Of a stretch of 64,000 nt of DNA, positions 58,201 through 64,000 are shown piece after piece; position 1 is the first letter of the stretch, and every line of letters starts with the position of its first letter. A program made the position numbers and the translations under genes. Source of the DNA: Thermoplasmata archaeon (GTDB lineage: Archaea; Thermoplasmatota; Thermoplasmata; Lutacidiplasmatales; UBA184); the NCBI GenBank assembly GCA_021816865.1, contig JAKAWX010000006.1, forward strand, positions 62,001-126,000, written 5' to 3'. Below the pieces are notes generated by a model. It was not told the origin of the DNA. It searched no databases and worked only from the letters and a program-made list of their open reading frames with translations.

Positions 58201-58602
58201 CTCGATGTACGGCGCCCGGTCCGGCCCCTCCCGGATATGAACTTCGGCGAGACCCTCGAGCGGCGCGACGAGGATCCCCTCGGTCAGGATCGCGAGGCCG
58301 ACCCGCAGCGCCGCGTCGACGCGGGGCGCGAGCTCGCGGCCGCGGGCGGGGTCGCTCGCGAGGCGACGGGCGATCGTGACGGCCACCTCCTCGCGCGGCA
58401 TCCGGGCCGCGAGCGACCGGATCTCGTTCGAGATCCCCTCGATCCCGAGGTGGGCGAGGAGCTTCTCGACGCGCATCGCCATGTCCTGCGCCCTCGGGAT
58501 CTCGGGGACGAGCTCGGGGTCGAGGCCCTCCCGGCGCGCGCGCTCGGCGACCGCGTACGCACGGTCGACCTCCGCCTCGAGCGTGCGAAAATACGATTCC
58601 AC
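55270..58602 (-). CDS. polC: DNA polymerase D large subunit DP2
   Basis: Catalytic subunit of the euryarchaeal replicative polymerase PolD. The 1110-aa protein begins VESYFRTLEAEVDRAYAVAE and includes YAGPIRAAGGTAQALSVL, the KEEIPLYKYHQHLQYVP segment, GESTEGDAEVSAFRNL, and zinc sites CPACHRTTVWMRCPCG and FRCKECATSH. The invariant catalytic aspartate motif is NCDGDEDS (residues 846-853). No intein interrupts it, although this motif region often carries one in archaea. GTG 58602 is leaderless relative to a TATA box at 58625-58636. The small subunit DP1 is not here. Confidence 0.97.
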   Translation of the reverse strand: MESYFRTLEAEVDRAYAVAERARREGLDPELVPEIPRAQDMAMRVEKLLAHLGIEGISNEIRSLAARMPREEVAVTIARRLASDPARGRELAPRVDAALRVGLAILTEGILVAPLEGLAEVHIREGPDRAPYIELYYAGPIRAAGGTAQALSVLLADIVRRDLGLARFRPEPAEVERYKEEIPLYKYHQHLQYVPTAEEVELVVRNVPVAISGESTEGDAEVSAFRNLPRVPTNGIRGGACLVIAEGLCQKAAKLRKVVEKLGLDGWEFLAELGHHATDEEDSRTPKYLQDSVGGRPVLAHPNQPGGFRLVYGRARTTGLAACAVNPATMVILQHFVAIGTQVKLEYPGKATAMGVCDTVEGPIVELDDGTVTAVHDAERAEALRPRVRRIVDLGEILVSFGEFLENNRALVPGAYAPDWHSAELSEAGVDPATAAADLSYADAVDLSRRYGVPLAPRWLLFWHDLSSTEIRALSEFVERTGRFVSGALELPADPSWRETLVRLGFLFAPTAPDRLRGEPDPSAALAGGLGLDVDGTALVRRAALDPAESDPLEYVSRLSGVPVRARGPSRVGGRVGRPEKAYQRTMQPNVHGLFPVGAAGGPTRSLPEAARRTMREGTPVDLGVRACPACHRTTVWMRCPCGSHTEPTGTVTREPLPVARLWSDALSRLHLGKVPVVKGVKGLTSPGKVPEPIEKGILRASHSVSVYQDGTARFDLTDLPLTHFRPSEIGTDLETLRRLGYDRDWTGAPLVGSDQLVELAPQDLIVARSCGEYLTHLAQFVDDELVRLYNLDPFYRAERPADLVGHLVVALAPHTSGGVAGRLLGFTEAEACFAVPVFHAAKRRNCDGDEDSVTLLLDALLNFSRAYLPESRGALMDKPLVLTTRLEATEVDKEAHNVDVSARYPLALYRAAAARRPAKEVEPLLDLVGHRLGGPAALSGYGFSHDTAHIAGGPVRSAYRDGRSMTDMVERSVVLATQIRAVDVAQAVTLVLNAHFLPDVMGNLKSFATQRFRCKECATSHRRPPLSGRCGAERPGGGRCEGELLSTVYEASVRKYLPLAQRLGEIDGITPYVRQRIQLLSDSIATLFPGSTAQTTLDRFRPDPAATAP

Positions 58603-58624
58603 GGTCCGAGCGAGACCGTCCGAG

Positions 58625-58636
58625 GTCTTAAGGGTC
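58625..58636 (-). promoter_or_regulatory. TATA box for the PolD large subunit
   Basis: The complement ACCCTTAAGACC is centred about 28 bases before GTG 58602. Confidence 0.55.
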
Positions 58637-58745
58637 TGTCGAACCCGACGGCCGGTGCGGCGCGCGCGAGCTCGCTCGCGACGGGCCGGCCCGTACCCGA
58701 TCGGTCGGCGGTGTGTGCCGTTGGGACCCCGCGAGCGGACGCACG

Positions 58746-59474
58746 CTATCCGTCTCCCCCGGCGCCCGGCCCGGCCGCGGGGAGAAGGTCCGCGAAGACG
58801 AAACCGTCCCGCTCCATGACCTCGCCGACCCGGACCGGCACCGCGTGCCCGAACATCGGACCGTCGCTCACGAAGGTGTGGAACTCCCCGCGTTCCCCGC
58901 ACGGGTCGACGTCCGCCGGGAGCGCGGCGAGGAGCGACGCGTCGAACGGGCGACCCGCGAACGAGCGGTCGAGCTTCCGCGGGTCCACGCACGCCAAGCG
59001 GGCGCGCACGCCGGCGTCGATCATCTCACGGGCGAGGGGTCCGGTCTTCCGGCCCCAGAGCGGGAAGAGACACTCCATACCGGCCTCGCGCATGCGGCTC
59101 TCCCGGTACGCCCGCACCTCCTCGAGGAAGAGGTCGCCGAAGGCCACGCGACCGATCCCACGCCCCCGCAATTCGGCGAGGACCGCCCCCATCTCTCGCT
59201 CGTAGACCTCGTTCGGGCACGGGTAGGGAAGGCGCACGCGGTAGAGCGGGAGGCCGGCGGCGTCGGCCTGACGTTCGAGCAGCTCCTCGCGGACCCCGTG
59301 CATCGAGACCCGGGAGAACGCGTCGGTGACGGTCGTCAGGAGCCCGACGACGTCAACGTGGAATTCCCGACGCAGGACGTGAAGCGCGTACGCCGAGTCC
59401 TTCCCGCTGCTCCAGGAGAGCACGACCGGAGGCGATGAGCCCCGGGACGCGGGCGACTCCGTCGTCACGGTCAC
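58746..59474 (-). CDS. PP-loop ATP pyrophosphatase, diphthine-ammonia-ligase (Dph6) type
   Basis: A 242-aa enzyme of the adenine-nucleotide alpha-hydrolase superfamily. The PP-loop is SWSSGKDSAYALHVL near residues 20-34; further marks are VSMHGVREELLERQA, LPLYRVRLPYPCPNEVYE, FGDLFLEEVRAYRE, PLWGRKT, and GERGEFHTFV near the end. These match the DUF71/TIGR00290 group, whose eukaryotic member completes diphthamide on elongation factor 2. That modification is universal in archaea, so this is the likely role. GTG 59474 precedes the DODA-type gene's stop region by 16 bases, same strand. Confidence 0.87.
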   Translation of the reverse strand: MTVTTESPASRGSSPPVVLSWSSGKDSAYALHVLRREFHVDVVGLLTTVTDAFSRVSMHGVREELLERQADAAGLPLYRVRLPYPCPNEVYEREMGAVLAELRGRGIGRVAFGDLFLEEVRAYRESRMREAGMECLFPLWGRKTGPLAREMIDAGVRARLACVDPRKLDRSFAGRPFDASLLAALPADVDPCGERGEFHTFVSDGPMFGHAVPVRVGEVMERDGFVFADLLPAAGPGAGGDG

Positions 59475-59490
59475 GACATCCCGGGAACCG

Positions 59491-60354
59491 TCAGCCGCTT
59501 AGGTTCTCTTCGGTTCGAGCGACGCCCGGCCCCGGAGCCCGCACCCCCGCGGCCGACTGGGGGATGAACTCGATCGTCGTGAGGCTGAACGCCCCGAACG
59601 AGAGCTCCGAGCTCACCCGTCGCCCCCGGACCGTCTTCCCGACCGCGCCGAGGAGCGTGAACAGGGGCCCGAGGTCCCCTTCGGGCTGGGCAAGGCGCCA
59701 CTTCCGCCGGTCGAACGCGGCGAGTCCCGGCGGATCGAGGGCGAGGACACGGTCGACGATCTCCGCCTCGATCCTCTCTCCTTCCGGCCAAGGAGCGTGC
59801 GGGTCCTGGCCCATCCGACCGAAGTTGTGGAGGATCGAACCCGTGGCGACGAACACCGCGCGAAGCTCGGGGTCCTCGAGCACCGATCGCATCGACGCAC
59901 CCCAGCGCACGTGGAGGGCCGGATCGTCCGGACGGATCGAGACCGGGACCACCGGCACCCGGGCTCCGGGGAGGAGGTGCATTAGCGGCGCCCATGCGCC
60001 GTGATCGAGGCCCCACTCGGTCGTCCCCTCGACCCGGATCCCGGACCGCTCGCCGCTCTCCACGAGTCGGGCGGCGAAAGGGGGGCTTCCGGGAGGCGCG
60101 TATCGGACCTCGGAGAGGGCGGGCGGGAACCCCGAGAAATCGTAGACCTGGCGCGGATGCGGGTCGATGCTCACCCGGAACCCGTCGGCCGTCACCCAGT
60201 GGGGACTCGAGACCACGACGACGTCGGGGCGGAACCGCTCGAGCACCCGGAGGTCCCGGAGCGAGCGGACGGCGTCCCGGCCGACTCCCCCGAAGGCGTC
60301 GGGCGCGATCAGGAACGGCGCGTTCGGAACGTACGCGGCGAAGACGAGCGTCAT
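59491..60354 (-). CDS. Class III extradiol dioxygenase, DODA/LigB type
   Basis: A 287-aa protein of the LigB superfamily. It starts MTLVFAAYVPNAPFL and has SSPHWVT (metal His), the DODA-like segment TTEWGLDHGAWAPLMHL with a second His, VVPVSI and ATGSILHNFG. Non-haem iron ring cleavage of a catechol-type substrate is the family's typical reaction, but archaeal members are uncharacterised and another group of this fold (MEMO-like) has no known reaction. ATG 60354 was chosen; the frame stays open to 60426. Probably co-transcribed with the Dph6-type gene. Confidence 0.78.
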   Translation of the reverse strand: MTLVFAAYVPNAPFLIAPDAFGGVGRDAVRSLRDLRVLERFRPDVVVVSSPHWVTADGFRVSIDPHPRQVYDFSGFPPALSEVRYAPPGSPPFAARLVESGERSGIRVEGTTEWGLDHGAWAPLMHLLPGARVPVVPVSIRPDDPALHVRWGASMRSVLEDPELRAVFVATGSILHNFGRMGQDPHAPWPEGERIEAEIVDRVLALDPPGLAAFDRRKWRLAQPEGDLGPLFTLLGAVGKTVRGRRVSSELSFGAFSLTTIEFIPQSAAGVRAPGPGVARTEENLSG

Positions 60355-60678
60355 CGAGACGGACCCTCGCGATACCGGTCGCCCTGGGACGGTATAGGTG
60401 TTCTCCTCGGAGGGGGCCGTCGGCAACCCCCCCGCCCCTCCTGGGCTCGTCCTCCACCCGGGACGGCCTCCCCGGGACGGTCGGCCCGCGAGGGCTCGGC
60501 GAACCGGGCCTTCGCCGTTCGGGCGTCCGTCGAGGAACGAGCCGAGGTTTGCGCGCGCGAACGTTCCGACGCGGTGATACCGCGTGGGCCGACGGGGGCG
60601 GTAAGGACCGCGGCGTTCGAGCGCCCGGCGCCGCAGCTGAGCTGCCTCGGACCGGTCCTCCGTCCGCGTCCGAGACGG
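60355..60678. other. 324-base gap between the HD gene and the dioxygenase gene
   Basis: No convincing gene. On the minus strand CTATACCGTC (about 60402-60392) and GGTATCGC (60383-60376) are the TATA-like candidates for the dioxygenase gene. The rest is GC-rich, with the short palindrome GGTGATACC-like cgcggtgataccgcg at 60570-60584 (CGCGGT-GAT-ACCGCG, 6 bp), which could be a protein site or chance. Confidence 0.4.
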
Positions 60679-61317
60679 TCACCCTCGCGAGCTCTTCCGA
60701 GACCGACGGGAACGGGTCCCGCGATCCAGGTGCGCCACGACGAGGCGTTCGGCCGCGGCCAGGGTCCTCGCGAGCCCCGCCGGGGGAGGATCGGCCCGGC
60801 CTCGGAGGACGAGAGCCCGCAACAGACGGCGGGACTGCTCACGGAACGCGCGGCGCTTTCCGGCGCTCCAGCCCGCGTTCGAGCTGTCCCGGAGGTTGTC
60901 CGTCCGGTCCGCCAGCTTCACGAGCACGGCCGGCCACGACATCGTGCGAATCGCGCGCACGAGGGCCCGGGTCTTGAGCGAATCCGGAACTTCGGGTCCG
61001 TGGAGGGCGGGCGGGAGGGTCAGCTCCACCACGAGGCTCGTCACGAGCGGTCCGAACCTCCGACGCAGCGCGCCGGAGGTGCGGGGCGTGTCCTCGAGAA
61101 CGTCGTGCAGGACCCCGGCCGCGAGGATCGCCGGGTCCGTCACGCCGAGTTCGGTCGAGAGGATGCGCAGGACCGCGACCGGGTGAACGATGTACGGCGT
61201 CCGTCGGTCCTTGCGGAGCTGGGATCCGTGCGCGGCGAGGGAAAACGCGATGGCCGCGACGACCGTGTCAGGCCCCCCGCGAGGGGTCGGGGTCCGACCG
61301 CGACCTCCTCGCGCCAT
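60679..61317 (-). CDS. HD-domain hydrolase, SpoT/MESH1-like
   Basis: A 212-aa stand-alone HD protein. Motifs follow the RelA/SpoT hydrolase domain: AAHGSQLRKDRRTPYIVHPVAV (first metal His in the HP box), VLHDVLEDT (HD pair) and VLVKLADRTDNLRDSS with the late metal aspartate. There is no synthetase, TGS or ACT domain. In animals and bacteria such small proteins hydrolyse ppGpp or NADPH phosphate; the substrate in archaea is not established. ATG 61317 sits 29 bases from a TATA box (CGTTATTCC), so it was preferred to GTG 61326. The C-terminus is arginine/serine-rich. Confidence 0.83.
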   Translation of the reverse strand: MARGGRGRTPTPRGGPDTVVAAIAFSLAAHGSQLRKDRRTPYIVHPVAVLRILSTELGVTDPAILAAGVLHDVLEDTPRTSGALRRRFGPLVTSLVVELTLPPALHGPEVPDSLKTRALVRAIRTMSWPAVLVKLADRTDNLRDSSNAGWSAGKRRAFREQSRRLLRALVLRGRADPPPAGLARTLAAAERLVVAHLDRGTRSRRSRKSSRG

Positions 61318-61340
61318 CGCTCCCACCGGGCGCCGCGGCG

Positions 61341-61351
61341 GAATAACGTTG
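61341..61351 (-). promoter_or_regulatory. TATA box for the HD-domain gene
   Basis: The complement ACGTTATTCCG is centred about 29 bases before ATG 61317, predicting a leaderless mRNA. Confidence 0.55.
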
Positions 61352-61442
61352 CCGTGGCCCGCGCAAAGCGGAACCTAGGTTCCCCCGCTCGAAGCCCTGG
61401 CGAAACGCGCCGGCGGCCCCGACGTTCGACACGCCTTACGAC

Positions 61443-61564
61443 CGCCCTTATGCGGCGGTGGGGACTACTCCCGGCCGAGCCCCGAGGGGTCGCGAACGTG
61501 ATCCGGTCGAGCACCCGAGCTCCCGACCACGACCCGTGGAGTCCGAGGGGCGGGTGACTCGCAC
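61443..61564 (+). promoter_or_regulatory. Possible promoter and leader of the ABC transporter operon
   Basis: The only A/T-rich element before the operon is cgcccttatgcgg (61444-61456), 116 bases upstream of GTG 61565, implying a leader of about 90 bases. Within it GGAGTC (61531-61536) and GACTC (61556-61560) can pair. I see no known riboswitch. Confidence 0.35.
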
Positions 61565-62497
61565 GTGTCGGAGGAGCTCTTCCGGGTCGAGGCGGTCACG
61601 AAACGTTTCGGTCCGGTCGAGGCGATCTCGAACCTGTCGGTGGCCCTGCGCCCCGGAACGATCGGGCTGGTGGGCCCGAACGGCGCCGGCAAGACGACGC
61701 TGATCCGGATGCTCATGGGCCTACTGGCGCCGGACTCGGGCGCGCTCTCCGTGCTCGGCTTCGACGCGGCCCGGGAGCCGCTGCGGGTGAGGGAGCGCGT
61801 CGGCTACATGCCCGAGCACGACTGCCTGATGCCCGACCTGACCGGGATCGGGTTCGTCGCGTACATGGGCCAAGTCAGCGGTCTTCCGCGCGAGGTCGCG
61901 ATGAGCCGGGCCCACGACGTGCTCGAGTTCGTCGGCCTCGCGGAGCAACGGTACCGCCGCATCGGAGAGTACTCGGTCGGGATGCGCCAGCGGGTCAAGC
62001 TCGCGCAGGCGATCGTGCACGACCCCGAGCTCTGCTTCCTCGACGAACCGACCTCGGGTCTCGACCCTCACGGACGGGAGGAGATGCTGAACCTCCTGCG
62101 GTCCCTCTCGAAGCTCGGCCACCGGAGTTTCGTCCTCTCCACGCACCTCCTCCCCGACACCGAGCGCCTCTGCGACCAGATGCTCCTGCTCGACAGCGGC
62201 CGTAAGCTCGCCGCCGGGTCGGTCTCCGACCTGCTTTCCGGCCACAACTCCGAGACCGTCGTGCGGGTCAAGGGCGACGCGGCCCCGTTCCTGGCCGCCC
62301 TCTCCTCCAAGGGCCTCGAGCCCCGGTGGGAGGAGGGAGAGGTCCGGGTGACCCTGCGGGACGGGGAGACCCGGCCGGTCTTCGAAGCGGCGGTCGAGAG
62401 CGGGGTCGAGCTCCGGCACCTTGGGCGGTCGACCGCCACGATCGAGGAGCTCTTCCTCGCGCGCGTCCGCGAGGAAGGGACGCGGAGAGCCCCGTGA
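61565..62497 (+). CDS. ABC transporter ATP-binding protein
   Basis: A 310-aa ATPase of the CcmA/DrrA-like exporter class. Walker A GPNGAGKTT (residues ~39-47), Q-loop region RVGYMPEHDCL, signature YSVGMRQRVKLAQAI, Walker B LCFLDEPTSGLD and the switch histidine in STHLLPD are all present. The C-terminal 80 residues are the usual accessory domain of this class. GTG 61565 lies 116 bases from the nearest TATA. The stop overlaps the permease start as GTGA. Confidence 0.93.
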   Translation: MSEELFRVEAVTKRFGPVEAISNLSVALRPGTIGLVGPNGAGKTTLIRMLMGLLAPDSGALSVLGFDAAREPLRVRERVGYMPEHDCLMPDLTGIGFVAYMGQVSGLPREVAMSRAHDVLEFVGLAEQRYRRIGEYSVGMRQRVKLAQAIVHDPELCFLDEPTSGLDPHGREEMLNLLRSLSKLGHRSFVLSTHLLPDTERLCDQMLLLDSGRKLAAGSVSDLLSGHNSETVVRVKGDAAPFLAALSSKGLEPRWEEGEVRVTLRDGETRPVFEAAVESGVELRHLGRSTATIEELFLARVREEGTRRAP

Positions 62498-63321
62498 CGA
62501 TCAGCGCTCCTCGCTACGGGTCGACCTCCTCCGAACGTCTCGGTCGGACCCGACGGGTCCTCGCGATCGTTCGCCGGGAGCTCCGACGCCGGGCGGGCTG
62601 GGGAACGGTTGCCGCGGTCGCCCTCGCGTTCGTCAGCGTCGCCGCGGTGGTGATCGTCGACGCGGAGTTCGCTTCGCTCACCCGCACGCTCCGCCTGACC
62701 ACGCTCGAGGCGCCGTTCGAGTCCCCGATCTGGCCGCTCCTCCTTCTCCTGGTCGCGACGTCCGCCGGCGCGGGCGCGCTGGCCGAGGACGCGGGGAACC
62801 GCTCGATCGTCCTCTACCTCTCCCGACCGATCCGCCTCCTCGACTACGTCGGCGCGAAGGCGATCGCCTGCGGGACCTGGATCCTGATCGCGGCCGCGGG
62901 CCCCCCGCTGACCGCGGTGCTGATCCTGACGCTCCTCGGCGTGGTCCCGACCTCGATCGCGGTCTCCGCGGCCCTCGGCTACCTCGCGGTCGGTCTCCTC
63001 GCCACGATCTTCCTGACGGGCGTCGCGCTCTCGCTCTCCTCGCTGACGTCACGCCCGCTCTACGCCGGCGTCGGGATCTTCGGGGTCGTCCTGTCGCTCT
63101 TCATCGGCGCGGCCGCCGTCGCGGCGATCACCGGCAATCTCTACGTCCCCTACGCGAGCCCGGTGACGCTGTTGCGCAGCGTCGGTATCGGGGTCTTCGG
63201 CGGACCGTCGACGCCCGAGACGGACCCGGCCACTTCGGCGGCGGTGCTCGCGATCGCGGGCGCGGTCCTCGGGGCGTTCGCGGCTTGGCGGGCCTCGCGG
63301 GTCGAGGTGGTGAGCGAATGA
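62494..63321 (+). CDS. ABC transporter permease, ABC-2 type
   Basis: A 275-aa membrane protein with about six hydrophobic helices (for example VAAVALAFVSVAAVVIV, IWPLLLLLVATSAGAGAL and GYLAVGLLATIFLTGVAL). The conserved ABC-2 element EDAGNRSIVLYLSRPIRLLDYVGAK follows helix 2. Flanked by two ATP-binding genes with GTGA and ATGA overlaps, so one permease is probably served by a heterodimeric ATPase pair. Substrate unknown; the class exports drugs, lipids or peptides. Confidence 0.88.
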   Translation: MTISAPRYGSTSSERLGRTRRVLAIVRRELRRRAGWGTVAAVALAFVSVAAVVIVDAEFASLTRTLRLTTLEAPFESPIWPLLLLLVATSAGAGALAEDAGNRSIVLYLSRPIRLLDYVGAKAIACGTWILIAAAGPPLTAVLILTLLGVVPTSIAVSAALGYLAVGLLATIFLTGVALSLSSLTSRPLYAGVGIFGVVLSLFIGAAAVAAITGNLYVPYASPVTLLRSVGIGVFGGPSTPETDPATSAAVLAIAGAVLGAFAAWRASRVEVVSE

Positions 63322-64000
63322 CCACCGGGGTCGTCGAGGCCCAAGAGCTCACGAAGCGTTACGGCGAGGTCCTCGGACTGAACCGGTTCACGTCCTCGAT
63401 CACCGGAGGGATCACCGGCCTCGTCGGCCCGAACGGCGCCGGGAAGTCCACCCTGTTCCGTCTGCTCGCGGGCCAGCTCAAGGCCGATGCCGGGACGCTC
63501 ACGCTCCTCGGGCACCCGGCCTGGGGGGAGGGAGAGTTCCGCCGGCATGTCGGCTACTGCCCCGAGCACAGCGCGCTCTACGAAGGGCTCACGGGGGAGG
63601 CGTTCGTCACGACGCTGCTGCGCGTCGACGGCTTCTCCCGCGCCGAGGCGGAGGAGCGCGCCCTCCGGGCGATCGAGACCGTCGGGCTCACGGAGGCGCG
63701 CGGCCGTCGCCTTCGCACGTACAGCAAGGGGATGCGGCAACGGGTCAAGATCGCCCAGTCGATCGCCCACGACCCCGAGCTCATCCTCCTCGACGAGCCG
63801 CTCAACGGCGTCGACCCCGTGGGGCGATCGACGCTCACCGAGCTCCTCGAGACCCTGCAGAAGGCCGGACGTCACATCGTCGTGAGCTCGCACGTTCTCT
63901 ACGAGGTCGAACGCCTCACCGACCAGATCATCATGATCTCGAACGGCCGAGCGCTCGCCCAGGGCGACCTTCACCGGATCCGCGCCCTCATCGACGCGCA
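63318..64000 (+). CDS. ABC transporter ATP-binding protein, C-terminus beyond the window
   Basis: A second ATPase of the same operon, at least 227 aa, open at the window end. It has TKRYGEVLGLNRF, Walker A GPNGAGKST, GYCPEHSALYEGLTG, the signature YSKGMRQRVKIAQSI, Walker B LILLDEPLNGVDP and the switch histidine SSHVLYE. ATG 63318 overlaps the permease stop (ATGA). It is about as similar to the first ATPase as paralogues of one transporter usually are, supporting a heterodimer. Confidence 0.92.
   Translation, partial: MTTGVVEAQELTKRYGEVLGLNRFTSSITGGITGLVGPNGAGKSTLFRLLAGQLKADAGTLTLLGHPAWGEGEFRRHVGYCPEHSALYEGLTGEAFVTTLLRVDGFSRAEAEERALRAIETVGLTEARGRRLRTYSKGMRQRVKIAQSIAHDPELILLDEPLNGVDPVGRSTLTELLETLQKAGRHIVVSSHVLYEVERLTDQIIMISNGRALAQGDLHRIRALIDA

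Noticed and set aside
1-64000. CRISPR arrays, transposons, inteins, prophage
   Set aside because: I saw no regularly spaced repeats, transposase or integrase genes, and atpA, nrdJ and the PolD gene run through their common intein sites without interruption.

Overview
The window is a dense, very G+C-rich (roughly 70% by eye) archaeal chromosome segment with 65 protein genes, one tRNA and almost no spare DNA. Archaeal markers are PolD large subunit, A-type ATP synthase, ribosomal S15 (archaeal type) and L37e, an Lsm protein, PurP, a diphthamide-type PP-loop enzyme and archaeal TrpRS. A bacterial-type gyrase A, a DUF929 thioredoxin-like protein, PolD rather than only PolB, and the absence of any methanogenesis gene suggest a high-GC, probably soil or subsurface, member of Thermoplasmatota. 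That placement is inference.

Layout. 1-6 kb: end of trpS, a zinc-ribbon gene, two paralogous winged-helix proteins, then an S15 / RecJ-like DHH nuclease / gyrA / zinc-ribbon operon. 6-9 kb: folP, a P-loop kinase, lsm-rpl37e. 9-20 kb: a minus-strand block with a 3-methyladenine glycosylase, M29-like and glycosyltransferase-like proteins, a GNAT enzyme, and a PolB2-type cassette (RadA-like protein without a Walker A lysine, 71-aa protein, B-family polymerase with altered catalytic motifs). Two paralogous HEAT-repeat genes flank this cassette. 20-29 kb: ferredoxin and the A-type ATP synthase, split into F-A-B-D-(41-aa membrane protein)-H-I on plus and K-E-C on minus, running toward each other. 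29-34 kb: VKOR plus DUF929 disulfide pair, RNase Z, imidazolonepropionase and two tiny proteins. 34-45 kb: class II ribonucleotide reductase behind a long leader, MarR/MFS, a TIGR02757 protein, PolX with a decayed PHP domain, and small zinc and membrane proteins. 44-55 kb: nadC-nadA with a TPR ATPase, then a five-gene operon for a molybdenum hydroxylase (M-S-L), PurP and GcvT. 54-64 kb: a winged-helix/beta-barrel pair, tRNA-Arg(TCG) interrupted in its T-loop by a 26-nt intron, PolD DP2, a Dph6-like enzyme, a DODA-type dioxygenase, a SpoT/MESH1-like HD protein and an ABC exporter operon that runs off the end.

Gene expression signals are consistent. First genes usually have an A/T-rich TATA box 24-35 nt before the start codon, so many transcripts are probably leaderless. 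Downstream genes are coupled by ATGA, GTGA or TGATG overlaps and often have a GGAGG-type ribosome binding site. GTG starts are very common. Several TATA boxes sit on the TAA or TAG stop codon of the upstream gene, the few A/T-rich bases available.

The items most worth following up are the PolB2 cassette with its two HEAT-repeat neighbours, the intron-bearing tRNA-Arg, and the unnamed 41-aa membrane protein coupled on both sides inside the ATP synthase operon.
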